This document shows, one piece after another, positions 1-9,302 of a stretch of DNA of 64,000 bases. How positions within the stretch are numbered: position 1 is the stretch's first letter; each line of letters starts with the position of its first letter. This DNA is from Dyadobacter psychrotolerans (GTDB lineage: Bacteria > Bacteroidota > Bacteroidia > Cytophagales > Spirosomataceae): contig NZ_SMFL01000004.1 of the NCBI RefSeq assembly GCF_004349265.1, positions 95,150-159,149 of the forward strand, written 5' to 3'. The notes below the pieces were generated by a model that searched no databases, was not told the DNA's origin, and was given only the letters and a program-made list of their open reading frames with translations. The position numbers were made by a program, and so were the translations under genes.

Positions 1-82
1 CCTGATAATATTTCCATTGTCCAACTGGCAGTTCAAAAGGTCTGTGAGAAATATTTGAAATTATGTCATCAATGTTTGTCAT
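1..82 (-). CDS. DUF2071 (YqjF-like) family protein, N-terminal fragment
   Basis: An open frame starts with ATG at 82 and runs off the left edge; only 27 residues are inside the window. It reads MTNIDDIISNISHRPFELPV and then GQWKYYQ. The 'HRPFELP-G-WKYYQ' pattern is what I recall for the N-terminus of Bacteroidota DUF2071/YqjF proteins (HRPW-LP-G-W...Q-W). Function of that family is not established. The family call rests on a short motif; the gene itself is well supported by the open frame and sensible start. Confidence 0.6.
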   Translation of the reverse strand, partial: MTNIDDIISNISHRPFELPVGQWKYYQ

Positions 83-262
83 TCCTGGTTGGTTATTATA
101 GCAGGCAATGTAAATGGCCTGGTGCTGTGGTGGAAATCGAGGCTCATCTGCTCAGCCATAACTAAAGATAAATTGAAATACTGAACTGCAGCCCATGTTT
201 GCTGGCCCCATGGCACCAAACCCAAATTGCACGATGGTTTTGTCCCCGCTTTATGCTTCGTT

Positions 263-613
263 TCAATTGATTCTTTGTAAGTAGATTGTGTCATTGCCGC
301 GGTTTTCTATTTCTAATGTTTTTATTTCGTAGTGAGCTTTCGTTATTGAAACTGTCATTGGTGGACAATTTCTGAAACCTCCGGAAATACTTTTTAATTC
401 AAAATGTCCTTTTTCATTTGTAAATGAGTTATTATAATTTCTATTTACATTTTGAACGTAGGCACTATCCACAACTTGTTTTGTACGTTTGTCAATAACA
501 ATTCCACTAACGTTTTGATAACAGTCGCAGGAAGGAAAACAACTGGCAAGTGTCAGAGTTATGGCCACTTTACTAAGACGCTTAAAACATGTAGCTATTT
601 TTTTTAGTATCAT
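263..613 (-). CDS. Small lipoprotein with carboxypeptidase-regulatory-like (CarboxypepD_reg) fold
   Basis: A 116-residue protein. Residues 1-29 look like a lipoprotein signal: basic start (KK, KR), hydrophobic ITLTLA and the Cys-containing ASCFPSC. The rest (V-SGIVIDKRTKQVVDSAYV, then FTNEKGHFELKSI) matches the pattern of the beta-sandwich peptidase-regulatory domain, in which a variable loop follows 'G-V-D' and precedes 'T-xxGxF-L'. Such domains bind or decorate at the cell surface; the partner is unknown. It starts one base after the stop of the upstream minus-strand gene, so the two are probably co-transcribed. Confidence 0.7.
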   Translation of the reverse strand: MILKKIATCFKRLSKVAITLTLASCFPSCDCYQNVSGIVIDKRTKQVVDSAYVQNVNRNYNNSFTNEKGHFELKSISGGFRNCPPMTVSITKAHYEIKTLEIENRGNDTIYLQRIN

Positions 614-614
614 T

Positions 615-899
615 TTAGGTCAAGAAAGGGGATAAATAAATTATGATATGGTTCTGTCCCGAAAAACGGACCATAACTTCTGGCTTAGTGTCAAGGTAAA
701 CGGCAAAGTAAAATTTTTCGTCGACAACTGGAAAATAAACTATTGCACTGCCGTCGTCTATCTCTCTGTCAACCCTTGCACCTTTGGGCTTATCATCAAT
801 AAATACAACTTGATGGATTTTTAAGAATTGTTCAGTCACACCAAACTTTTTGATTAAAACCTCTTCTGTCGCTTTTTGAATTATTAGGGTCTCTGTCAT
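615..899 (-). CDS. Hypothetical protein (94 aa)
   Basis: I do not recognise this protein. It is soluble, acidic and has no signal peptide (MTETLIIQKATEEV...). The first ATG is at 899; a GTG at 911 would add four residues (MRNS). Its stop is one base before the start of the lipoprotein gene, which supports a two-gene operon. A short inverted repeat (ATACAAA-AGC-TTTGTAT, 923-939) lies 24-40 bp upstream and could be its operator. Confidence 0.6.
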   Translation of the reverse strand: MTETLIIQKATEEVLIKKFGVTEQFLKIHQVVFIDDKPKGARVDREIDDGSAIVYFPVVDEKFYFAVYLDTKPEVMVRFSGQNHIIIYLSPFLT

Positions 900-911
900 A
901 CTATTGCGCAC

Positions 912-1311
912 AACTCTGGAAGATACAAAAGCTTTGTATTAATTCCTGTATTCATTTTGGGTTTTGTAAGTAGTTGGTATAATTTTATCGATACAAAGAC
1001 AATGGTTTTTTACAAGCCAAATACCCAATCAACGTTTACAAAACGTCGCTATACAAAGCACAATCAAGAACCCGCTGGCCTAGTCAAAACCAAAAATTTT
1101 TCATCATCAAGAACCGTTAACATCCTTCCAGCAAACAACAAATTATTCCCTGCCGTACGAACTCCTCACAAAATAATCTTATTAACCGTTAACTCACATA
1201 CGGAGAGAAGCCAATTCAATAATTCTACTCCATCAAAAACAAAAAAACCACCACACCAAAAAGCATTACACTCCCTGGTATGATGGCCTTGATTTATACC
1301 GGGTTAAGGGT
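912..1311. other. Gene-free stretch between the small operon and the oxidoreductase gene
   Basis: AT-rich sequence with no convincing gene; the plus-strand open frame at 957-1283 has low-complexity Lys/Thr/Asn composition and no family signature. It holds the ATACAAA inverted repeat at 923-939 noted with the adjacent gene. Confidence 0.5.
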
Positions 1312-4305
1312 TTAGATATTTCCCGGTATTTTGTTCATGTTATACCATGCCTCGGTGGTCCACAGGGTATTGCCGCTTTGGCTGGTAATTGTTTTTCTGT
1401 TCAGGTGAATATACACCACATGTTTGTTTTTCATGCCTGCCAGTTGTAAGGTTACTTTCTTTCTGTCGGCAGATACTTTTACTGTTTTTACATTCAGGCT
1501 TTCGTTGTCGAGCTTTGGTCCACCGTAATCTGCTGTCGGTTTAAACCACCACTGGCGGATGTCGTAATCCGATGCCAGCTCGCCGACACCTTCCTTCAAC
1601 GGTTCGGTAAACTCAATTTCCACCCCATCGGATTTTGCCCGCACTGCCAGCATTTCAAAAGCTACTTTGTTGTTAAAAGTCAGTTTTTGAAGGCCATAGC
1701 TCAATTTGCCGCTGTGCCCCCAGTTGCCCGTAGAACCTACGCCGCCAACGTAAAGCGATCCGTCCGGAGACCAAACCAGTCGGTTAACACCTGCTTCCAG
1801 TCCTTGGGTAAATCGGAATACGGCTCCCTGATAAGCACCGTTTATCTTTTCGGCAAACACGCGTTTGATCCCGCCATGGGTTACATCACCATGGATCATC
1901 TGGTTTTGGTAAGGCCCCACATTCAACCTTGCCGGCTGACTTGGAGAGTTACCAATCTCGTCCTGGGTAAGCCACACAACGGGCGGCGTTTCCTTTGTAT
2001 TGGCTGTTCCCTCAAAATCCACCGAACGAGAACCATACCAGGCACCTTCCTGCAGATGAATGATCTTGTTTGCCGGCAGCCAGTCGCCCTGGTTGTCAGC
2101 TATAAATATCTCATTGTCCACGCCAAGTCCGATCCCGTTTGGTGTTCTCAGTCCCGATGCTACAAAAGTCAAAGATCCGTCCTTTTTAGAGATTTTAACT
2201 ACCTTTCCCCGGTCGGGGATCTGTGGTTTTGTGCTTGCTCCGCCGGGATTAATGGCTGTGGCAAGTGTTCCGTAGAAATATCCGTCCTTGTAAACCAGTC
2301 CGAAAGCAAATTCGTGAAAGTTGGCAGATACCTTCCAGCCGTTGCAGATGGTCTGATATTCGTCAATGATCTCGTCTTTGTTAAGATCCACCAGTTTTGT
2401 CAGTTCCTGCTTTTGCATGATGTAAATCTCATCGTCGACCACTTTTAAACCCAGCGGTTCGGCCAGTCCGTATGCAATGCGTTTGACCTTGATGTCATTA
2501 GGCGTGGCGGCTTTTCGGCCATCGACGATGTAAACCGACCCCAGCGAATCCCAGGTGCTAATCACCATTCTTCCGTCTGAAAGGAAATCCATTCCGCCTG
2601 CTTTGGGTTGGAAGTTATCAGGACGTGCCTGCGAAAGTGTAAAGCTTGGATGCACGGCAACCAGCGGCGATTTGTCACCAGGGAAATCGTCTTTTTTTAC
2701 CTCAATCGGCGCCTGACCGGTTCTTTTAATGTCGGCACCTTTGTAGGTGAAAACGGAAGGCGGCACCACAACAAATGCTTTGGTGCCGTAAGGTCTCCAT
2801 TGAAGCGAAAGGCCTTTCCCATATCCACCCTGATAAAATTCCACCTTGAAAGGATGTTTGCCAGGTTTTAGAATAATTTCGCCGTCTGTTGGCTGTAAGG
2901 CATGATTAACACCATTGTCGGTGATGAGTTTGTTGTCAATAAACAATTTACCGCCATCATCACAAACCAGCCGGAAAACGATATTGGTGGTCTTTTTGAT
3001 ATTAATATAGCCACTTGCATAAATGGCAAAATTATCTTTCAGATCGCCAAAGTCGTTGTCATCCAGATGCAGCGCATTAATGGACCCCGATTTTACCGGC
3101 AGCATCTCATCATTGATCTCCGGTACACTGTTTAACCCCGAAGAAAACTGGTAGACGTTAACCGCTATACCGGGTTTTTCTGCTGCTGTAGCAACACCGG
3201 ACGGATTGACCATTTTCAGTGTAACCGGATAAGCAGGTTTTGGCATCAGCTTGCTGGCTGCCTGTGCTCTTTCTTTTTCTGCATCCAGATTCAGAATGTA
3301 GGAAACCATCGTTTCTGCATCGTCTTTTTTCAGGTCAGGATGCGGAGACATCGCAATAAGTCCCCAGTTCCCTGCGCCGCCGTTGATCACCTTGGCAACC
3401 AGTGCATTTTTGTTCTGCTCATTGTTCTCGTAACGTTCGGCAATGGCCTTGTAGGCAGGACCCACCGTTTTTACTTCCTGGTTGTGACAGGTGTTACAAT
3501 CGCTTTTGGCAAAAAGTCCGGCGATCATATCTGATCTGCTCATTTTCTGTTCCGACTGAATCTGCTCAGGTTTTTTTGTTAAATAAACAGAAAGCGTTGT
3601 TTTTCCATTGCTGTTCAGAACCAGTTTTCCGGTAACGGCCTTGAAGGGCTGATTTTCAATCGTTTCATCATGCTGATCGGTGATAGAAAATTTTCCATCC
3701 GTTTTGTAGTCGGTAGGAGCAGACAGTGAATTTAAATGCACCATCAAAGACAGTTCAGTACCGGCCGGAATATTGGCAACAGTGAAGACACGTTCAAAAC
3801 CCGCTTTGCCATGTGCGGCATCAAAGAACTCCGGTTTTTCTTCAACGGTAATTTTTTTGCCCTGAAAAGCCAGTTCATATTTCAGCGTAACCTGATTGTC
3901 GACGATTTTGTGTCCTTTGTAGTTCACATCCGGTGTAAGCTGCTTGCCGTCCACCTGAATCCGCCATGGATTTTCATCGGGTTCTTCCATGTAGGTTGTT
4001 CCTGAAGAGATCGGCTGTGGTCCGTGTGATGAGGTGTAAACCGGCCCTCCGAAAGTAATTTTTCCGATCCAGGCTTTATACAATGATGCTGTTTTTGTAT
4101 TGTAGGCTAGCCAAAGTTTATCGTTTAGAGCGATGCTCAATATTCTTGGTTTGGCATCCAGTACCGAACGCAGTACCCATTCCTGTCTGGGTCTTTGTTC
4201 ATCTGTTTTCTGAGCAGGTTTTGTATGAATAAAGGTATAAGCAGAACCGAGTACCGCAAACAAAATTGCGGTACTCAGAACAGCCATAGACTTGTATGAT
4301 TTCAT
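1312..4305 (-). CDS. Periplasmic c-type cytochrome / PA14 / glucose-sorbosone-dehydrogenase-like protein
   Basis: A 997-residue exported protein with an N-terminal hydrophobic signal (residues 8-25). Domain order as seen: a beta-rich N-terminal region; a class I cytochrome c domain with heme motif CNTCH at about residues 269-273 and a later Met-containing segment (AMSPHP); a PA14 carbohydrate-binding-like domain at about 375-505 (FRLVCDDGGKLFIDNKLI); then a beta-propeller of the glucose/sorbosone dehydrogenase (PQQ-type) class at about 545-840 (GLRTPNGIGLGVDNEIFIADN). It probably oxidises a sugar or polyol and passes electrons through the heme. It is the third gene after SusC and SusD, 27 bp downstream of SusD, so its substrate is probably the imported glycan or a side group of it. 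The substrate is unknown. Confidence 0.82.
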   Translation of the reverse strand: MKSYKSMAVLSTAILFAVLGSAYTFIHTKPAQKTDEQRPRQEWVLRSVLDAKPRILSIALNDKLWLAYNTKTASLYKAWIGKITFGGPVYTSSHGPQPISSGTTYMEEPDENPWRIQVDGKQLTPDVNYKGHKIVDNQVTLKYELAFQGKKITVEEKPEFFDAAHGKAGFERVFTVANIPAGTELSLMVHLNSLSAPTDYKTDGKFSITDQHDETIENQPFKAVTGKLVLNSNGKTTLSVYLTKKPEQIQSEQKMSRSDMIAGLFAKSDCNTCHNQEVKTVGPAYKAIAERYENNEQNKNALVAKVINGGAGNWGLIAMSPHPDLKKDDAETMVSYILNLDAEKERAQAASKLMPKPAYPVTLKMVNPSGVATAAEKPGIAVNVYQFSSGLNSVPEINDEMLPVKSGSINALHLDDNDFGDLKDNFAIYASGYINIKKTTNIVFRLVCDDGGKLFIDNKLITDNGVNHALQPTDGEIILKPGKHPFKVEFYQGGYGKGLSLQWRPYGTKAFVVVPPSVFTYKGADIKRTGQAPIEVKKDDFPGDKSPLVAVHPSFTLSQARPDNFQPKAGGMDFLSDGRMVISTWDSLGSVYIVDGRKAATPNDIKVKRIAYGLAEPLGLKVVDDEIYIMQKQELTKLVDLNKDEIIDEYQTICNGWKVSANFHEFAFGLVYKDGYFYGTLATAINPGGASTKPQIPDRGKVVKISKKDGSLTFVASGLRTPNGIGLGVDNEIFIADNQGDWLPANKIIHLQEGAWYGSRSVDFEGTANTKETPPVVWLTQDEIGNSPSQPARLNVGPYQNQMIHGDVTHGGIKRVFAEKINGAYQGAVFRFTQGLEAGVNRLVWSPDGSLYVGGVGSTGNWGHSGKLSYGLQKLTFNNKVAFEMLAVRAKSDGVEIEFTEPLKEGVGELASDYDIRQWWFKPTADYGGPKLDNESLNVKTVKVSADRKKVTLQLAGMKNKHVVYIHLNRKTITSQSGNTLWTTEAWYNMNKIPGNI

Positions 4306-4332
4306 TTTAACTTTTTTAAGATGATGCCGGCT

Positions 4333-6060
4333 CTAGTAGCCAGGGTTTTGTTTTAATTGCGGTGAAGAATTCAGTACATTCTGACCAATTGGGAAAATGT
4401 CTGTATGGTTGTCGGCATCCGGCTTTTTATCCCACCACACACCTGTACTGAACACGCCCCAACGAACCAGATCCGTTCTTCTTCTGCCTTCTGCAAGGAA
4501 CTCGCGCATCCATTCATCCAGCATTTCTTGGTCGGTCAGCTGGCTTCCGTCTACTTTGTAAAGACTTGGTGAACTTGCTGGATAATTACGTTTACGAACC
4601 GTATTCAGTAATTCAGCCGCTGCCGCCTTGTCGCCTGCACGGTATTTACACTCAGCGAGTGAATAATAAATTTCAGCATAACGTACCTCTGCATAAGCAG
4701 ATGAAATCTTGTTTGGATCAGTGCTTGGGTAGTAAGGATATTTCACCGGATAAAGACCCGAATTGTTATCCCCGTTATTCATGTTGGAAACTTTGTCGGC
4801 TATTTTTGTTCCGGGTTTTGCGTCCAGGAATTTACCAACCTGGTCACGTAAAAAGAGCGCATATGGACCTTTGAAGCCTCTTACGGTATCAGCTCGTCCC
4901 TGTGGATTGGTGTAAGGCAGATAACCAAACAGGAACATTCCCTCACGTTTGCTGTTGCCCAGGTTTTTGTATTTTTTCAAACGAAGATCATCGTTATACT
5001 TCTGGAATTTGATAAAGGGTTTTCCCAGTGTAAAGCTGTATTCGACGCTATCCACATCGCGGCCCGGCTGCATGGCGTATTTCGGGTTTGCATTACCAAA
5101 ATCAGTAAAGCCAAAGTAGCTTGGTGCCAGGTTTGGCAGCATCCAGAAATACATGCCGCCGTCGTACTGCCAGTGCGTTTGAGCAAAGCTTCCGGGAAAT
5201 CCGAAAATCGTTTCTTTGGAAGTCGGGTTGGTATAATCAAACGGTGCATCCCAGCGGCTTTCCAGCGCGTAGCTTCCGTATTTCCCATCAATGAGGTCCT
5301 GAGCCATTTTTGCACAATCGGCAAATCGGTCGGTACCTGTATATACTTTTGCGTTTAGGTAAAGACGAACCAAAAGAGAAGCTGCTCCGCCTTGTGTCCA
5401 GCGTCCGACCACGTTGTCGCCAAGCGTCGTATTTGTTGACAATTTCGGAAGCGCATCTTTCAGCTCCTGCTCAATGAATGCAAATGCTTCCTGAGGCGGA
5501 ACCTGCGGACCGCCGCTGGTCTGTCCTTTTACTTTGGTTACGATGACAATGTTGCGGTAAAAATCCAGCAAACGAATATTCAGCCAGGCGCGAAGTACTT
5601 TCAGCTCGGCGATCATACCATCTAGCTCTGCCCGCGTCATTTCAAATTTGGCTGGATCCGTGATCCCTTCAAGGTCTTCCAGCGAATTGGTCGCCAAAGT
5701 CACACCACCATAAAGTGCGTTCCATGGATCAGTCGTAAAACCGTCCTGCGGCGTCCAGGTGTGGTAATGTACGCGCTGAAACTGTCCGCCGTCAAACCAG
5801 TCACCCTGACGGTTGATGGTCATCATTTCGTCGGAACTGTTCTCCTGCAGCATGAATGTGCTGCCACCCTGAATGCTCCAATAGCTGTGTTCAAACGCTC
5901 TGAGAAAATCCCTGGTAACGTCAGCACGGGTTTGCAAAAAGTTTTCCGAAGTGATCCGGTCGTATAAAACCTCGTCGAGGTTGGTGCAGCCGGCGGTCAC
6001 CGAAAGCAATGCACAGGCGGCGAAACGGTATATATATTTAGAAATCTGGTATTTTTTCAT
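4333..6060 (-). CDS. RagB/SusD family outer-membrane nutrient-binding lipoprotein
   Basis: 575 residues. Lipoprotein signal with lipobox (LLSVTAGC) and the usual SusD start 'TNLDEVLYDRIT'. The C-terminus has the family's signature stretch: AEIYYSLAECKYRAGDKAAAAELLN (first half of the helical repeat), then EFLAEGRRRTDLVRWG, and ends in 'QNPGY'. SusD proteins cap the SusC channel on the cell surface and bind the incoming oligosaccharide. It lies 24 bp after susC and is co-transcribed with it and with the heme/PA14 protein. Confidence 0.93.
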   Translation of the reverse strand: MKKYQISKYIYRFAACALLSVTAGCTNLDEVLYDRITSENFLQTRADVTRDFLRAFEHSYWSIQGGSTFMLQENSSDEMMTINRQGDWFDGGQFQRVHYHTWTPQDGFTTDPWNALYGGVTLATNSLEDLEGITDPAKFEMTRAELDGMIAELKVLRAWLNIRLLDFYRNIVIVTKVKGQTSGGPQVPPQEAFAFIEQELKDALPKLSTNTTLGDNVVGRWTQGGAASLLVRLYLNAKVYTGTDRFADCAKMAQDLIDGKYGSYALESRWDAPFDYTNPTSKETIFGFPGSFAQTHWQYDGGMYFWMLPNLAPSYFGFTDFGNANPKYAMQPGRDVDSVEYSFTLGKPFIKFQKYNDDLRLKKYKNLGNSKREGMFLFGYLPYTNPQGRADTVRGFKGPYALFLRDQVGKFLDAKPGTKIADKVSNMNNGDNNSGLYPVKYPYYPSTDPNKISSAYAEVRYAEIYYSLAECKYRAGDKAAAAELLNTVRKRNYPASSPSLYKVDGSQLTDQEMLDEWMREFLAEGRRRTDLVRWGVFSTGVWWDKKPDADNHTDIFPIGQNVLNSSPQLKQNPGY

Positions 6061-6083
6061 TTTAACAATTGATATGTCGGAGA

Positions 6084-9080
6084 TTAAAATGTAAGCTGTA
6101 AACCCAGCAGAAGCTGCGTAGTCGAAGGATAATAGTTCAGAGAGTTGTTGACCCCCGGGTATAATCCGTTTACCTGCACCAGGTCCGGATCACCACCGGT
6201 ATATTTGGTGAAGGTGGCCAGGTTTCTGGTTGTTGCGTATACGCGCGCCGACTGTATGAATTTGGCTTTGATTGGCTGGGTATAACTCAGTGTTACATTA
6301 TCAATTTTAACAAAGCCGCCCGGTTCGAGGAAATAATCCGAAAGTGATGAATAGGTTGTCGGGCTGGTCAGCTTCGAATATTTACCGCCGTCAAAAGCAG
6401 AAGTCAGCACGTTTGCATTTTCCTGTGTAGCCGGTGTACCCAGATAGAAAGCGTAGGTGTTAAACAGCTTGTAGCCAAAAGCACCCCGCAGGAACACACT
6501 CAGATCCCAGTTTTTATATCTGAATGAATTGGAAAGTCCCATCGTGAATTTTGGAAGACCGTTGCCAACAAACTGCTTGTCGTCGTTGTTGGTCTGATTG
6601 GCAGGTACGATATCTCCGTTTTTGTTATAAACCAGCAGGGCACCGTTGTCATTCACACCGGCAGATTTAAGTGCATAAAAACTACCGATCCGTTTGTTTT
6701 CCTGCAAACGCTGAATGTTACCGGGACTTCCCGGAGCAGGGAATCCTACAACGTCGATGTAAGTCTGTCCTTTGAAAAGCTCGTTGGAAAACGAAACAAA
6801 TTTGTTATCGTTATAAGCGCCGGTTAAACCCAGATTGTAGGAGAAATCAGCTTTATTGATCACAGCAGCACTGATCTGTAATTCCAGACCTGTATTACGC
6901 ATGGTTCCCACGTTGGCAAATGTGGAACCCTGAATGTTTGGCGGGTTCGGTACATTGTAAGAGCCAAGTAAATCCTTATTTGTTCTTACATAATAATTCA
7001 GACTACCCGATATCTTGTTGCTTAGTATTTCAAAGTCAAGACCGGCGTTAAAGTTGATGGCTCTTTCCCAACGCAGATTGTAGTTGGTATTTTGGCTCGG
7101 GCCCCAAACCTGGTAGGATGTTCCGTTGTACTGGTAGTAACCGTAGCCACCATAAGTGTCCAGCGAAAGATAGTTTCCAAAATCCTGGTTACCCGTTTCG
7201 CCATAATCCGCACGCAGTTTCAGCTCGTTAAGCCAGGAAACATCTTTTAGGAAGTTTTCCTGTGTAAGACGCCATGCTACCGAAGTTGCCGGAAAGTATC
7301 CCCATTTGTTGTCGTAACCGAATTTAGACGAACCTTCACGTCGCAAACTGGCAGAGAAGTAATATTTCTGATCGAAATCGTAGTTAACACGGCCAAAGAA
7401 AGCAATCAATTTGGAGCTGTTTTTATAAGATCCCACATTATTGATACCTTTTTCCAGATTCCATAATCCGGTGCCCAGGTTGTTATAGGTGAGTACGTTG
7501 GAAGGAAAATTTTCATTGGATGCACTAAATCCTGACGAAGTGAAAAGCTGATAAGAGTAACCAGCCAATAACTTAACCGAATGCTTGTTAAAATCCAGGA
7601 AATAATTACCCAGCCACTCCAGACTCTTCTGGTCGTTTTCGTCCAGTGACTGCGATGCCGTGTTGCGTCCGTTTCCATTGATGACAGTTGTAATATCGGA
7701 AGGCGTAAAGTTCATGTTGCGGAACGATGAACTTACCTCACCAAAGGTAACAATGGTGTTTAAGTTATCAAGTATATTCACTTTCGCAGACCCGTTCATG
7801 TCCAGGTACTTTATCTCCTGATCCTGCAAAACACTTTTAGCACGTTCAACAGGGTTGTTTGCAAAAAAACCTGAGTTGATGTAATTGTATCTGCCGGAGG
7901 TATCGCGAACAGGTACAGTTGGATTTAAGGTCAATGCGTAATTGAAACCGCTGTAATCGGCCCCGCTTGTTTTTGCGTAACGTGGCGCAGCGCTGAATGT
8001 AAGCTCAAAAATTTTATTTTCCGTAGCGTGATTGATATTCACACGCCCTCCATATTCCCTTTTAGCCGAGCGCAGGTCGATTCCGTTTGCATCCCTGTAA
8101 TCTATCGAGGAAAAGTAGTTGGTTTTTCCATTTCCTCCCGAAAATTGCAATGTATGCTTGTGCGAGAATGCAGGTGTACGGCTAACCTCTTTCATCCAGT
8201 CGGTATTTCCTCCAAAATCAACGCCGCGTTTGTTTGCCAGAAACTGATCTTTTGAAAGTACTGAGAGTTGGTTGGTAGGGTAATCAAAAGTGGTATAACC
8301 ATCATAAAACAACCGGGATTGTGTAGACCCTTTTTTGGTCGTGATCACAATTACACCGTTGCTTCCTCTGGTTCCGTAAATCGCCGAAGCTGCACCACCT
8401 TTCAGAACATCAATTGATTCAATCTCATTCTGGTTGATGTTGTCGATGTTACCTCCCGGAATTCCGTTTACTACAAACAAGGGCCCCAGACCAGCACTGC
8501 GCGAAGATGCACCTCTCAGCTGAATGCTGGGCGAAGAATTCGGATCGGCGCTTGATGTGTTCGTTACCGAAAGTCCGGCCACCTTTCCCTGAATGGCCAT
8601 CAGCGGATTATTACTTCCCACACGCAGAAGATCTTTGGAAGATAAGTGGGTGATCGCGCTGGAAACTTCTCTTTTATTTAAAGAACCATAACCAATCACA
8701 ACTACTTCGTTGAGCGTTTTCTGGTCTTCCATAAGTATGACCTGCACATCTGACTTGCCGGTCACATCCACATCCTGGGCTATATAACCCACGCTGGAAA
8801 CAGTAAGTGTTTTAGCTCCAGCCGAAAGTTGTAATGTGAATTTTCCTTCTGTATCGGTGGTGGTTCCGTTACTGGTACCTTTTTCTACAACCGAAGCGCC
8901 TGGCACCGCGCCCTGGCTATCGGATATTTTACCGGAAACTGATGTTGCTGCCGGGGTCTGCGCCATCACCGACGCCAGCAGAAAAACGCTGCAAAACAGT
9001 GCCATCGCAGCTTTCACCGGCCATTGCATCAGTCTTGTTTTTTCAGCGTTTTGTTTTTGTTTGTAAAAATGGTTTTTCAT
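6084..9080 (-). CDS. SusC/RagA family TonB-linked outer-membrane transporter
   Basis: 998 residues: signal peptide ending near VMAQ; CarboxypepD_reg-like domain (SVSGKISDSQGAVPGASVVE...TTTDTEGKFTL); the TonB-box/linker NEVVVIGYGS; plug domain with GPLFVVNGIPGG and IESIDVLKGGAASAIYGTRG; then a beta-barrel ending in ...LLGLQLTF, with a terminal aromatic typical of barrel insertion. It imports a ligand across the outer membrane using TonB energy together with the adjacent SusD. Divergent from the hybrid sensor at 9303, which probably controls it. Ligand unknown; the oxidoreductase neighbour suggests a sugar-like substrate. Confidence 0.93.
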   Translation of the reverse strand: MKNHFYKQKQNAEKTRLMQWPVKAAMALFCSVFLLASVMAQTPAATSVSGKISDSQGAVPGASVVEKGTSNGTTTDTEGKFTLQLSAGAKTLTVSSVGYIAQDVDVTGKSDVQVILMEDQKTLNEVVVIGYGSLNKREVSSAITHLSSKDLLRVGSNNPLMAIQGKVAGLSVTNTSSADPNSSPSIQLRGASSRSAGLGPLFVVNGIPGGNIDNINQNEIESIDVLKGGAASAIYGTRGSNGVIVITTKKGSTQSRLFYDGYTTFDYPTNQLSVLSKDQFLANKRGVDFGGNTDWMKEVSRTPAFSHKHTLQFSGGNGKTNYFSSIDYRDANGIDLRSAKREYGGRVNINHATENKIFELTFSAAPRYAKTSGADYSGFNYALTLNPTVPVRDTSGRYNYINSGFFANNPVERAKSVLQDQEIKYLDMNGSAKVNILDNLNTIVTFGEVSSSFRNMNFTPSDITTVINGNGRNTASQSLDENDQKSLEWLGNYFLDFNKHSVKLLAGYSYQLFTSSGFSASNENFPSNVLTYNNLGTGLWNLEKGINNVGSYKNSSKLIAFFGRVNYDFDQKYYFSASLRREGSSKFGYDNKWGYFPATSVAWRLTQENFLKDVSWLNELKLRADYGETGNQDFGNYLSLDTYGGYGYYQYNGTSYQVWGPSQNTNYNLRWERAINFNAGLDFEILSNKISGSLNYYVRTNKDLLGSYNVPNPPNIQGSTFANVGTMRNTGLELQISAAVINKADFSYNLGLTGAYNDNKFVSFSNELFKGQTYIDVVGFPAPGSPGNIQRLQENKRIGSFYALKSAGVNDNGALLVYNKNGDIVPANQTNNDDKQFVGNGLPKFTMGLSNSFRYKNWDLSVFLRGAFGYKLFNTYAFYLGTPATQENANVLTSAFDGGKYSKLTSPTTYSSLSDYFLEPGGFVKIDNVTLSYTQPIKAKFIQSARVYATTRNLATFTKYTGGDPDLVQVNGLYPGVNNSLNYYPSTTQLLLGLQLTF

Positions 9081-9199
9081 TATAGTTATTAGTAAAGCAG
9101 ATTAGTTAAGTTAAAAAGTTGTTACTATCTGATTAAAATATTGGATTAATTTAAAGATTTGCGAAGTTCCTGCTTTGTTTATAAACTAAATGATCTGTG

Positions 9200-9228
9200 T
9201 GTCTCAATTTTGAATCAAAATGTCTCAA
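9200..9228. promoter_or_regulatory. Direct repeat TGTCTCAA, 21-bp spacing, in the susC/HTCS divergent promoter
   Basis: Two exact copies of TGTCTCAA (9200-9207 and 9221-9228) start 21 bp apart, two helical turns, about 120-150 bp upstream of susC. AraC-family DNA-binding domains usually bind such direct repeats; the adjacent hybrid sensor carries one. Role inferred. Confidence 0.4.
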
Positions 9229-9302
9229 CATTGGTTTTTATAACTTAGCTATGATAAAGGCGGATTATATTTATAAAAAAATAACAATTTGATGGCCGCT
9301 AA

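Noticed and set aside
79..294. Minus-strand 71-residue open frame
   Set aside because: It overlaps the start of the DUF2071 gene and the end of the lipoprotein gene, has no signature, and its composition is unlike neighbouring proteins.
957..1283. Plus-strand 108-residue open frame
   Set aside because: Low-complexity Lys/Thr/Asn/Ser content in an AT-rich gap with no motif; likely chance.
1687..2448. 253-residue plus-strand frame inside the heme/PA14 protein gene
   Set aside because: Antisense shadow of a well-supported gene with full domain content on the minus strand.
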